64,000 nucleotides of DNA from Hydractinia symbiolongicarpus (Eukaryota > Cnidaria > Hydrozoa > Anthoathecata > Hydractiniidae): assembly GCF_029227915.1 (NCBI RefSeq), contig NC_079875.1, positions 2,666,001-2,730,000 on the forward strand, in the 5' to 3' direction. Shown here one piece after another: positions 1 through 10,480 of this stretch. The notes beneath the pieces were generated by a model that worked only from the letters and a program-made list of their open reading frames with translations, did not search any database and had not been told where the DNA came from. Position numbers and translations under genes: made by a program. The first letter of the stretch is position 1; every line of letters begins with the position of its first letter.

Positions 1-131
1 CACAGCGCCCAGTTTAATCACTGAGTTCCGGCAATCACGTCAAATTAAGAAGAATGTTATTTCTTGGGGTCCAATTTTCTCATTTATCACATTTATCAGG
101 TCACAGTCTAAAGTTAGCTCAATTAAGTCCC

Positions 132-151
132 ACAGTGAATCGTTTCACTGT
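132..151. other. 8-bp dyad, ACAGTGAA / TTCACTGT, 4-bp loop
   Basis: Perfect inverted repeat 132-139 and 144-151 around tcgt. It occurs in the subtype of monomers starting at 1, 2602, 4829, 6311, 7793 and 9275. Most other monomers have acagtcaa in the left arm, leaving only a 5-bp ACAGT/ACTGT stem. A function is not shown. Confidence 0.7.
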
Positions 152-739
152 TAAAAGCGATGCAACCTAGTTATATCAGATAAATATCGCTAAATACACG
201 TTGGTACGAATATGTGACCCAACCGTTGTAACTAAAGCGGACTAACACTGTTAGAAAGTCATGGAAATTTAGTTTTGGAAACTGTCGGTATTTCTTCAGC
301 GCGCTATAACGGATAGGATTGGTCCCACAGTAAAGAATGACTTATTTATCTAAATTTTTAAATGAAGCGCTACCACAGCGCCCAGTTTAATCACTGAGTT
401 CCGGCAATCACGTCAAATTAAGAAGAATGTTATTTCTTGGAGTTCAATTGTCTCATTTATCACATTTATCATGTCACAGTCCAAAGTTAGTTCAATTAAG
501 TCCCACAGTCAATCGTTTCATTGTTAAAAGCGATGCAACCTAGTAATACCAGAAAAATATCGCTAAATGCATGTTGGTACGAATATGTGACCCAACCGTT
601 GTACCTTAAACGGACTGACACCGTTAAAAAGTCAATGAAATGTAGATTTTGAAACTGTCGCTATTTCTTCAGCGCGCTATAACGGATAGGATTGGTCCCA
701 CAGTAAAGAATGACTTATTTATCTAAATTTTTAAATGAA

Positions 740-754
740 GCGCTATCACAGCGC
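740..754. other. GCGCT-N5-AGCGC dyad at the monomer boundary
   Basis: The arms GCGCT (740-744) and AGCGC (750-754) flank atcac (accac in most monomers). The element is present at most monomer starts but is disrupted in subtypes with acaccgcc, cagctccc, caaagcggc or cagggctac. Confidence 0.6.
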
Positions 755-826
755 CCAGTGTAATCGCTGAGTTCCGGCAATCACGTCAAATTAAGAAGAA
801 TGTTTTTTCTTGGAGTCCAATTTTCT

Positions 827-844
827 CATTTATCACATTTATCA
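827..844 (+). repeat. 9-bp tandem catttatca x2 inside the monomer
   Basis: Two perfect head-to-tail copies of catttatca, at 827-835 and 836-844. Subfamilies degrade it in characteristic ways: catttatcacattgacc, cactttcccatttataagg, cctttatcaaatttatca and catttatcccatttatca. It is a useful subfamily marker. Confidence 0.75.
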
Positions 845-981
845 GGTCACAGTCCAAAGTTAGTTCAATTAAGTCCCACAGTCAATCGTTTCATTGTTAA
901 AAGCGATGCAACCTAGTAATATCAGAAAAATATCGCTAAATCCATGTTGGTACGAATATGTGACCCAATCGTTGTACCTTA

Positions 982-998
982 AACGGACTGACACCGTT
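982..998. other. AACGG-N7-CCGTT dyad, recurring once per monomer
   Basis: AACGG at 982-986 and CCGTT at 994-998 are inverted arms around actgaca. In most monomers a further CCGTT lies about 13 bp upstream (aaccgttgtaactc), and another AACGG lies about 55 bp downstream in ataacggctagg. The core resembles the CNGTTR/AACGG sequence bound by Myb-family proteins. That is a resemblance only. Confidence 0.6.
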
Positions 999-1119
999 AG
1001 AAAATCAATGAAATGTAGTTTTTGAAACTGTCGCTATTCCGTCAGCGCGCAATAACGGCTAGGATTGGTCCCACAGTAAAAAATGACTTATTTATCTAAA
1101 TTTTTAAATGAAGCGCTAC

Positions 1120-2601
1120 CACAGCGCCCAGTGTAATCGCTGAGTTCCGACAATCACGTCAAATTAAGAAGTATGTTTTTTCTTGGAGTTCAATTGTCTC
1201 ATTTATCACATTTATCATGTCACAGTCCTAAGTTAGTTCAATTAAGTCCCACTGCCAATCGTTTCATTGTTAAAAGCGATGCAACCTATTAATATGAGAA
1301 AAATATCGCTAAATACATGTTGGTACGAATATGTGACGCAAGCGTTGTAACATAAGCGGATTGATACCGTTAGAAAGTCAATGAAATGTAGTTTTTGAAA
1401 CTGTCGCTATTTCTTGAGCGCGCGATAACGGCTAGGATTGGTCCCACAGTAAAAAATGACTTTTAAATCTAAGTTTTTAAATGAAGCGCTACCGCAGCGG
1501 CCAGTGTATTCCCTGAATTCCGGTAATCATTGCAAATTAAGAAGAATGTTATTTCTTGGAGTCCAATTTTCTCATTTATCACATTTATCAGGTCGCAGTC
1601 CAAAGTTAGTTCAATTAAGTCCCACAGTCAATCGTTTCACTGTTAAAAGCGATGCAACCTAGTAATATCAGATAAATATCGCTAAATACATGTTGGTACC
1701 AATATGTGACCAACCGTTGTAACTCAAACGGTCTGACACCGTTAGAAAATCAATGAAATGTAGTTTTTGAAACTGTCGCTATTCCGTCAGCGCGCAATAA
1801 CGGCTAGGATTGGTCCCACAGTAAAAACTGACTTATTTATCTAAATTTTTAAATGAAGCGCTACCACAGCGCCCAGTGTAATCGCTGAGTTCCGACAATC
1901 ACGTCAAATTAAGAAGTATGTTTTTTCTTGGAGTTCAATTGTCTCATTTATCACATTTATCATGTCACAGTCCTAAGTTAGTTCAATTAAGTCCCACTGC
2001 CAATCGTTTCATTGTTAAAAGCGATGCAACCTATTAATATGAGAAAAATATCGCTAAATACATGTTGGTACGAATATGTGACGCAAACGTTGTAACATAA
2101 GCGGATTGATACCGTTAGAAAGTCAATGAAATGTAGTTTTTGAAACTGTCGCTATTTCTTGAGCGCGCGATAACGGCTGGGATTGGTCCCACAGTAAAAA
2201 ATGACTTTTAAATCTAAGTTTTTAAATGAAGCGCTACCACAGCGGCCAGTGTATTCCCTGAATTCCGGTAATCATTGCAAATTAAGAAGAATGTTATTTC
2301 TTGGAGTCCAATTTTCTCATTTATCATATTTATCAGGTCGCAGTCCAAAGTTAGTTCAATTAAGTCCCACAGTCAATCGTTTCACTGTTAAAAGCGATGC
2401 AACCTAGTAATATCAGATAAATATCGCTAAATACATGTTGGTACGAATATGTGACCCAACCGTTGTAACTCAAACGGACTGACACCGTTAGAAAGTCAGG
2501 GAAATGTTGTTTTTGCTATTTCTTCAGCGCGCGATAACGGATAGGATTGGTCCCACAGTAAAGAATGATTTATTTATCTTAATTTTTAAATGAAACGCTA
2601 C
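1120..2601. repeat. 745-bp dimer repeated twice
   Basis: The monomer pair 1120/1493 is repeated as the pair 1865/2238. Shared diagnostic variants include gttccgacaatc, gaagtatgttttttc and the cagtcctaag variant in the first member. The second member has cagcggccag with tattccctgaattcc. The second copy is shorter at its right end because the monomer 2238-2601 carries a 9-bp deletion. Confidence 0.9.
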
Positions 2602-3719
2602 CACAGCGCCCAGTTTAATCACTGAGTTTCGGCAATCACGTCAAATTAAGAAGAATGTTATTTCTTGGGGTCCAATTTTCTCATTTATCACATTTATCAG
2701 GTCACAGTCCAAAGTTAGCTCAATTAAGTCCCACAGTGAATCGTTTCACTGTTAAAAGCGATGCAACCTAGTTATATCAGATAAATATCGCTAAATACAC
2801 GTTGGTACGAATATGTGACCCAACCGTTGTAACTAAAGCGGACTAACACTGTTAGAAAGTCATGGAAATTTAGTTTTGGAAACTGTCGGTATTTTTTCAG
2901 CGCACGATAACGGATAGGATTGGTCCCACAGTAAAGAATGATTAATTTATCTAAATTTTTAAATAAAGCGCTACCACAGCGCCCAGTGTAATCGCTGAGT
3001 TCCGGCAATCACGTCAAATTAATAAGAATGTTATTTCTTGGAGTTCAAATATCTCATTTATCACATTTATCAGGTCACAGTCCAAAGTTAGTTCAATCAA
3101 GTCCCACAGTCAATCGTTTCACTGTTAAAAGCGATGCAACCTAGTAATATCAGATAAATATCGCTAAATACATGTTGGTACGAATATGTGACCCAACCGT
3201 TGTACCTTAAACGGACTGACATCGTTAGAAAGTCAATGAAATGTAGTTTGTGAAACTGTCGCTATTTCTTCCGCGCGCTATAACGGATAGGATTGGTTCC
3301 ACAGTAAAGAATGACTTATTTATCTAACATTTTAAATGAAGCGCTACCACGGAGCCCAGTGTAATCGCGAATTCCGGCAATCATGTCAAATTAAGAAGAA
3401 TGTTATTTCTGGGAGTCCAATTTTCTCATTTATCACATTAATCAGGTCACAGTCCAAAGTTAGATCAATTAGGTACCACAGTCAATCGTTTCACTGATAA
3501 AAGCGATGCAACCTAGTAATATCAGATAAATATCGCTAAATACATGTTGGTACGAATATGTGACCCAACCGTTGTAACTCAAACGGACTGACACCGTTAG
3601 AAAGTCAATGAAATGTAGTTTTTGTAACTGTCGCTATTTCTTTAGCGCGCGATAACGGATAGGATTGGTTCCACAGTAAAGAATGACTTATTTATCTAAA
3701 TTTTTAAATAAAGCGCTAC
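1493..3719. repeat. 2,227-bp hexamer HOR, copy 1
   Basis: Six monomers (starts 1493, 1865, 2238, 2602, 2975, 3348; lengths 372, 373, 364, 373, 373, 372). The same series recurs at exactly +2,227 bp. Only scattered substitutions were noticed, for example gaaacgct at about 2591 against gaagcgct in copy 2. The boundary is sharp: the bases just before 1493 differ from those before 3720 (ttttaaatctaag against tttatctaaat). Confidence 0.93.
2238..2601. repeat. 364-bp deleted monomer (9-bp deletion)
   Basis: Nine bases (gaaactgtc in register) are missing between gttgttttt and gctatttc. The same length variant occurs at 4465-4828, 5947-6310, 7429-7792 and 8911-9274. The last three read gttttcgct rather than gtttttgct. 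These are probably one deletion with a later substitution, propagated by the 2,227-bp and 1,482-bp HORs. Confidence 0.92.
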
Positions 3720-5946
3720 CGCAGCGGCCAGTGTATTCCCTGAATTCCGGTAATCATTGCAAATTAAGAAGAATGTTATTTCTTGGAGTCCAATTTTCTC
3801 ATTTATCACATTTATCAGGTCGCAGTCCAAAGTTAGTTCAATTAAGTCCCACAGTCAATCGTTTCACTGTTAAAAGCGATGCAACCTAGTAATATCAGAT
3901 AAATATCGCTAAATACATGTTGGTACCAATATGTGACCAACCGTTGTAACTCAAACGGTCTGACACCGTTAGAAAATCAATGAAATGTAGTTTTTGAAAC
4001 TGTCGCTATTCCGTCAGCGCGCAATAACGGCTAGGATTGGTCCCACAGTAAAAACTGACTTATTTATCTAAATTTTTAAATGAAGCGCTACCACAGCGCC
4101 CAGTGTAATCGCTGAGTTCCGACAATCACGTCAAATTAAGAAGTATGTTTTTTCTTGGAGTTCAATTGTCTCATTTATCACATTTATCATGTCACAGTCC
4201 TAAGTTAGTTCAATTAAGTCCCACTGCCAATCGTTTCATTGTTAAAAGCGATGCAACCTATTAATATGAGAAAAATATCGCTAAATACATGTTGGTACGA
4301 ATATGTGACGCAAACGTTGTAACATAAGCGGATTGATACCGTTAGAAAGTCAATGAAATGTAGTTTTTGAAACTGTCGCTATTTCTTGAGCGCGCGATAA
4401 CGGCTGGGATTGGTCCCACAGTAAAAAATGACTTTTAAATCTAAGTTTTTAAATGAAGCGCTACCACAGCGGCCAGTGTATTCCCTGAATTCCGGTAATC
4501 ATTGCAAATTAAGAAGAATGTTATTTCTTGGAGTCCAATTTTCTCATTTATCATATTTATCAGGTCGCAGTCCAAAGTTAGTTCAATTAAGTCCCACAGT
4601 CAATCGTTTCACTGTTAAAAGCGATGCAACCTAGTAATATCAGATAAATATCGCTAAATACATGTTGGTACGAATATGTGACCCAACCGTTGTAACTCAA
4701 ACGGACTGACACCGTTAGAAAGTCAGGGAAATGTTGTTTTTGCTATTTCTTCAGCGCGCGATAACGGATAGGATTGGTCCCACAGTAAAGAATGATTTAT
4801 TTATCTTAATTTTTAAATGAAGCGCTACCACAGCGCCCAGTTTAATCACTGAGTTTCGGCAATCACGTCAAATTAAGAAGAATGTTATTTCTTGGGGTCC
4901 AATTTTCTCATTTATCACATTTATCAGGTCACAGTCCAAAGTTAGCTCAATTAAGTCCCACAGTGAATCGTTTCACTGTTAAAAGCGATGCAACCTAGTT
5001 ATATCAGATAAATATCGCTAAATACACGTTGGTACGAATATGTGACCCAACCGTTGTAACTAAAGCGGACTAACACTGTTAGAAAGTCATGGAAATTTAG
5101 TTTTGGAAACTGTCGGTATTTTTTCAGCGCACGATAACGGATAGGATTGGTCCCACAGTAAAGAATGATTAATTTATCTAAATTTTTAAATAAAGCGCTA
5201 CCACAGCGCCCAGTGTAATCGCTGAGTTCCGGCAATCACGTCAAATTAATAAGAATGTTATTTCTTGGAGTTCAAATATCTCATTTATCACATTTATCAG
5301 GTCACAGTCCAAAGTTAGTTCAATCAAGTCCCACAGTCAATCGTTTCACTGTTAAAAGCGATGCAACCTAGTAATATCAGATAAATATCGCTAAATACAT
5401 GTTGGTACGAATATGTGACCCAACCGTTGTACCTTAAACGGACTGACATCGTTAGAAAGTCAATGAAATGTAGTTTGTGAAACTGTCGCTATTTCTTCCG
5501 CGCGCTATAACGGATAGGATTGGTTCCACAGTAAAGAATGACTTATTTATCTAACATTTTAAATGAAGCGCTACCACGGAGCCCAGTGTAATCGCGAATT
5601 CCGGCAATCATGTCAAATTAAGAAGAATGTTATTTCTGGGAGTCCAATTTTCTCATTTATCACATTAATCAGGTCACAGTCCAAAGTTAGATCAATTAGG
5701 TACCACAGTCAATCGTTTCACTGATAAAAGCGATGCAACCTAGTAATATCAGATAAATATCGCTAAATACATGTTGGTACGAATATGTGACCCAACCGTT
5801 GTAACTCAAACGGACTGACACCGTTAGAAAGTCAATGAAATGTAGTTTTTGTAACTGTCGCTATTTCTTTAGCGCGCGATAACGGATAGGATTGGTTCCA
5901 CAGTAAAGAATGACTTATTTATCTAAATTTTTAAATAAAGCGCCAC
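3720..5946. repeat. 2,227-bp hexamer HOR, copy 2
   Basis: Monomer starts 3720, 4092, 4465, 4829, 5202 and 5575 reproduce copy 1 at +2,227 bp. Its last three monomers (4829-5946) are also the first three members of the 1,482-bp tetramer, so the two HORs overlap. The tetramer appears to have arisen by adding the 364-bp monomer at 5947 to these three and amplifying the group. Confidence 0.93.
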
Positions 5947-6310
5947 CACAGCGCCCAGTGTAATCGCTGACTTCCGGCAATCACGTCAAATAAAGAAGAT
6001 TGTTATTTCTTGGATTCCAACTTTCTCATTTATAACATTTATCAGGTCACAGTCCAAAGTTAGCTCAATTAAGTCCCACAGTCAATCGTTTCACTGTTAA
6101 AAGCGATGCAACCTAGTAATCTCAGAAAAATATCGCTAAATACATGTTAGTACGAATATGTGACCCAACCGTTGTAATTCAAACGGACTGACACCGTTAG
6201 AAAGTCAAGGAAATGTTGTTTTCGCTATTTCTTCAGCGCGCGATAACGGATAGGATTGGTCCCACAGTAAAGAATGATTAATTTATCTAAATTTTTAAAT
6301 GAAGCGCTAC
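4829..6310. repeat. 1,482-bp tetramer HOR, unit 1
   Basis: Monomers 4829 (373), 5202 (373), 5575 (372) and 5947 (364) sum to 1,482 bp and repeat at this exact period. The first monomer carries the ACAGTGAA/TTCACTGT dyad variant. The third has cacggagccc and an aattaggtaccac variant. The fourth has a cgccac start, gctgacttcc, and a 9-bp deletion in its right third. Confidence 0.95.
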
Positions 6311-7792
6311 CACAGCGCCCAGTTTAATCACTGAGTTTCGGCAATCACGTCAAATTAAGAAGAATGTTATTTCTTGGGGTCCAATTTTCTCATTTATCAC
6401 ATTTATCAGGTCACAGTCCAAAGTTAGCTCAATTAAGTCCCACAGTGAATCGTTTCACTGTTAAAAGCGATGCAACCTAGTTATATCAGATAAATATCGC
6501 TAAATACACGTTGGTACGAATATGTGACCCAACCGTTGTAACTAAAGCGGACTAACACTGTTAGAAAGTCATGGAAATTTAGTTTTGGAAACTGTCGGTA
6601 TTTTTTCAGCGCACGATAACGGATAGGATTGGTCCCACAGTAAAGAATGATTAATTTATCTAAATTTTTAAATAAAGCGCTACCACAGCGCCCAGTGTAA
6701 TCGCTGAGTTCCGGCAATCACGTCAAATTAATAAGAATGTTATTTCTTGGAGTTCAAATATCTCATTTATCACATTTATCAGGTCACAGTCCAAAGTTAG
6801 TTCAATCAAGTCCCACAGTCAATCGTTTCACTGTTAAAAGCGATGCAACCTAGTAATATCAGATAAATATCGCTAAATACATGTTGGTACGAATATGTGA
6901 CCCAACCGTTGTACCTTAAACGGACTGACATCGTTAGAAAGTCAATGAAATGTAGTTTGTGAAACTGTCGCTATTTCTTCCGCGCGCTATAACGGATAGG
7001 ATTGGTTCCACAGTAAAGAATGACTTATTTATCTAACATTTTAAATGAAGCGCTACCACGGAGCCCAGTGTAATCGCGAATTCCGGCAATCATGTCAAAT
7101 TAAGAAGAATGTTATTTCTGGGAGTCCAATTTTCTCATTTATCACATTAATCAGGTCACAGTCCAAAGTTAGATCAATTAGGTACCACAGTCAATCGTTT
7201 CACTGATAAAAGCGATGCAACCTAGTAATATCAGATAAATATCGCTAAATACATGTTGGTACGAATATGTGACCCAACCGTTGTAACTCAAACGGACTGA
7301 CACCGTTAGAAAGTCAATGAAATGTAGTTTTTGTAACTGTCGCTATTTCTTTAGCGCGCGATAACGGATAGGATTGGTTCCACAGTAAAGAATGACTTAT
7401 TTATCTAAATTTTTAAATAAAGCGCCACCACAGCGCCCAGTGTAATCGCTGACTTCCGGCAATCACGTCAAATAAAGAAGATTGTTATTTCTTGGATTCC
7501 AACTTTCTCATTTATAACATTTATCAGGTCACAGTCCAAAGTTAGCTCAATTAAGTCCCACAGTCAATCGTTTCACTGTTAAAAGCGATGCAACCTAGTA
7601 ATCTCAGAAAAATATCGCTAAATACATGTTAGTACGAATATGTGACCCAACCGTTGTAATTCAAACGGACTGACACCGTTAGAAAGTCAAGGAAATGTTG
7701 TTTTCGCTATTTCTTCAGCGCGCGATAACGGATAGGATTGGTCCCACAGTAAAGAATGATTAATTTATCTAAATTTTTAAATGAAGCGCTAC
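6311..7792. repeat. 1,482-bp tetramer HOR, unit 2
   Basis: Same four monomer types in the same order as the preceding unit (starts 6311, 6684, 7057, 7429). I noticed no private substitution on reading through, so it looks like a very recent copy. Confidence 0.94.
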
Positions 7793-9274
7793 CACAGCGC
7801 CCAGTTTAATCACTGAGTTTCGGCAATCACGTCAAATTAAGAAGAATGTTATTTCTTGGGGTCCAATTTTCTCATTTATCACATTTATCAGGTCACAGTC
7901 CAAAGTTAGCTCAATTAAGTCCCACAGTGAATCGTTTCACTGTTAAAAGCGATGCAACCTAGTTATATCAGATAAATATCGCTAAATACACGTTGGTACG
8001 AATATGTGACCCAACCGTTGTAACTAAAGCGGACTAACACTGTTAGAAAGTCATGGAAATTTAGTTTTGGAAACTGTCGGTATTTTTTCAGCGCACGATA
8101 ACGGATAGGATTGGTCCCACAGTAAAGAATGATTAATTTATCTAAATTTTTAAATAAAGCGCTACCACAGCGCCCAGTGTAATCGCTGAGTTCCGGCAAT
8201 CACGTCAAATTAATAAGAATGTTATTTCTTGGAGTTCAAATATCTCATTTATCACATTTATCAGGTCACAGTCCAAAGTTAGTTCAATCAAGTCCCACAG
8301 TCAATCGTTTCACTGTTAAAAGCGATGCAACCTAGTAATATCAGATAAATATCGCTAAATACATGTTGGTACGAATATGTGACCCAACCGTTGTACCTTA
8401 AACGGACTGACATCGTTAGAAAGTCAATGAAATGTAGTTTGTGAAACTGTTGCTATTTCTTCCGCGCGCTATAACGGATAGGATTGGTTCCACAGTAAAG
8501 GATGACTTATTTATCTAACATTTTAAATGAAGCGCTACCACGGAGCCCACTGTAATCGCGAATTCCGGCAATCATGTCAAATTAAGAAGAATGTTATTTC
8601 TGGGAGTCCAATTTTCTCATTTATCACATTAATCAGGTCACAGTCCAAAGTTAGATCAATTAGGTACCACAGTCAATCGTTTCACTGATAAAAGCGATGC
8701 AACCTAGTAATATCAGATAAATATCGCTAAATACATGTTGGTACGAATATGTGACCCAACCGTTGTAACTCAAACGGACTGACACCGTTAGAAAGTCAAT
8801 GAAATGTAGTTTTTGTAACTGTCGCTATTTCTTTAGCGCGCGATAACGGATAGGATTGGTTCCACAGTAAAGAATGACTTATTTATCTAAATTTTTAAAT
8901 AAAGCGCCACCACAGCGCCCAGTGTAATCGCTGACTTCCGGCAATCACGTCAAATAAAGAAGATTGTTATTTCTTGGATTCCAACTTTCTCATTTATAAC
9001 ATTTATCAGGTCACAGTCCAAAGTTAGCTCAATTAAGTCCCACAGTCAATCGTTTCACTGTTAAAAGCGATGCAACCTAGTAATCTCAGAAAAATATCGC
9101 TAAATACATGTTAGTACGAATATGTGACCCAACCGTTGTTACTCAAACGGACTGACACCGTTAGAAAATCAAGGAAATGTTGTTTTCGCTATTTCTTCAG
9201 CGCGCGATAACGGATAGGATTGGTCCCACAGTAAAGAATGATTAATTTATCTAAATTTTTAAATGAAGCGCTAC
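7793..9274. repeat. 1,482-bp tetramer HOR, unit 3
   Basis: Same four monomer types. Private changes seen here include ctgttgct (about 8449) for ctgtcgct, aaggatgac (about 8499) for aagaatgac, gcccactgt (about 8545) for gcccagtgt, and gttgttactc (about 9137) for gttgtaattc. These mark the unit as distinguishable from units 1 and 2. Confidence 0.94.
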
Positions 9275-10480
9275 CACAGCGCCCAGTTTAATCACTGAGT
9301 TTCGGCAATCACGTCAAATTAAGAAGAATGTTATTTCTTGGGGTCCAATTTTCTCATTTATCACATTTATCAGGTCACAGTCCAAAGTTAGCTCAATTAA
9401 GTCCCACGGTGAATCGTTTCACTGTTAAAAGCGATACAACCTAGTTATATCAGATAAATATCGCTAAATACACGTTGGTACGAATATGTGACACAACCGT
9501 TGTAACTAAAGCGGACTAACACTGTTAGAAAGTCATGGAAATTTAGTTTTGGAAACTGTCGGTATTTTTTCAGCGCACGATAACGGATAGGATTGGTCCC
9601 ACAGTAAAGAATGATTAATTTATCTAAATTTTTAAATAAAGCGCTACCACAGCGCCCAGTGTAATCGCTGAGTTCCGGCAATCACGTCAAATTAATAAGA
9701 ATGTTATTTCTTGGAGTTCAAATATCTCATTTATCACATTTATCAGGTCACAGTCCAAAGTTAGTTCAATCAAGTCCCACAGTCAATCGTTTCACTGTTA
9801 AAAGCGATGCAACCTAGTAATATCAGATAAATATCGCTAAATACATGTTGGTACGAATATGTGACCCAACCGTTGTACCTTAAACGGACTGACATCGTTA
9901 GAAAGTCAATGAAATGTAGTTTGTGAAACTGTCGCTATTTCTTCCGCGCGCTATAACGGATAGGATTGGTTCCACAGTAAAGAATGACTTATTTATCTAA
10001 CATTTTAAATGAAGCGCTACCACGGAGCCCAGTGTAATCGCGAATTCCGGCAATCATGTCAAATTAAGAAGAATGTTATTTCTGGGAGTCCAATTTTCTC
10101 ATTTATCACATTAATCAGGTCACAGTCCAAAGTTAGATCAATTAGGTACCACAGTCAATCGTTTCACTGATAAAAGCGATGCAACCTAGTAATATCAGAT
10201 AAATATCGCTAAATACATGTTGGTACGAATATGTGACCCAACCGTTGTAACTCAAACGGACTGACACCGTTAGAAAGTCAATGAAATGTAGTTTTTGTAA
10301 CTGTCGCTATTTCTTTAGCGCGCGATAACGGATAGGATGGGTTCCACAGTAAAGAATGACTTATTTATCTAAATTTTTAAATAAAGCGCCACCACAGCGC
10401 CCAGTGTAATCGCTGACTTCCGGCAATCACGTCAAATAAAGAAGATTGTTATTTCTTGGATTCCAACTTTCTCATTTATC
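9275..10480. repeat. 1,482-bp tetramer HOR, unit 4 (3' truncated)
   Basis: Monomers 9275, 9648 and 10020 are complete. The fourth (from 10,393) keeps the tetramer-type start (gctgacttcc, aataaagaagattg) but switches at about 10,480 to the sequence of the second tetramer monomer. Private changes include cccacggtgaatc (about 9408), gcgatacaacc (about 9433), gtgacacaacc (about 9489) and ggatgggttcc (about 10,335). Confidence 0.9.

Larger units (their letters stand above)
747..1119 (+). repeat. Representative satellite monomer (373 bp)
   Basis: This is a full-length monomer used here as reference. By hand count it has 141 G+C of 373 bases (38%) and 17 CpG dinucleotides. In order it holds: the cacagcgccc start; a TCCGG/CACGTC segment; a 9-bp tandem repeat catttatca (827-835 and 836-844); a conserved central stretch around gcgatgcaacctag; the AACGG/CCGTT dyad (982-998); a CpG-rich gcgcgc box (about 1044-1050) followed by another AACGG (1054-1058); and an A/T-rich tail ending in aagcgctac. 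The 373-bp length is about two nucleosome repeat lengths, a size class common among satellites. Confidence 0.9.
1..1492. repeat. Four left-edge monomers
   Basis: Monomers start at 1, 374, 747 and 1120, each 373 bp. The first is of the same subtype as the monomer at 2602 and at the start of each tetramer unit (4829, 6311, 7793, 9275), sharing the tttaatcactgag and cttggggtcc variants. The fourth (1120) is the first member of the 745-bp dimer. The window begins in the middle of the array, so the true left boundary is not seen. Confidence 0.9.

Noticed and set aside
747-1119. CENP-B box
   Set aside because: I looked for the core pattern (TTCG with A and CGGG at fixed spacing) on both strands of typical monomers. 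There is no CGGG/CCCG at the required place.
3690-3715. AATAAA-like hexamer in monomers with aaataaagcgc
   Set aside because: It arises from a single g-to-a change in an A/T-rich tail of some subtypes. With no gene upstream it cannot be called a polyadenylation signal.
1456-9681. Repeated open frames of 68 and 78 codons (+ at 1456, 2201, 3683, 4428; - at 2772, 4999, 6481, 7963, 9445)
   Set aside because: They lie at the same phase of each monomer and recur exactly at the HOR period. They open and close with single substitutions, cross monomer boundaries, and have no ribosome-binding or promoter context. They are chance frames in satellite DNA.
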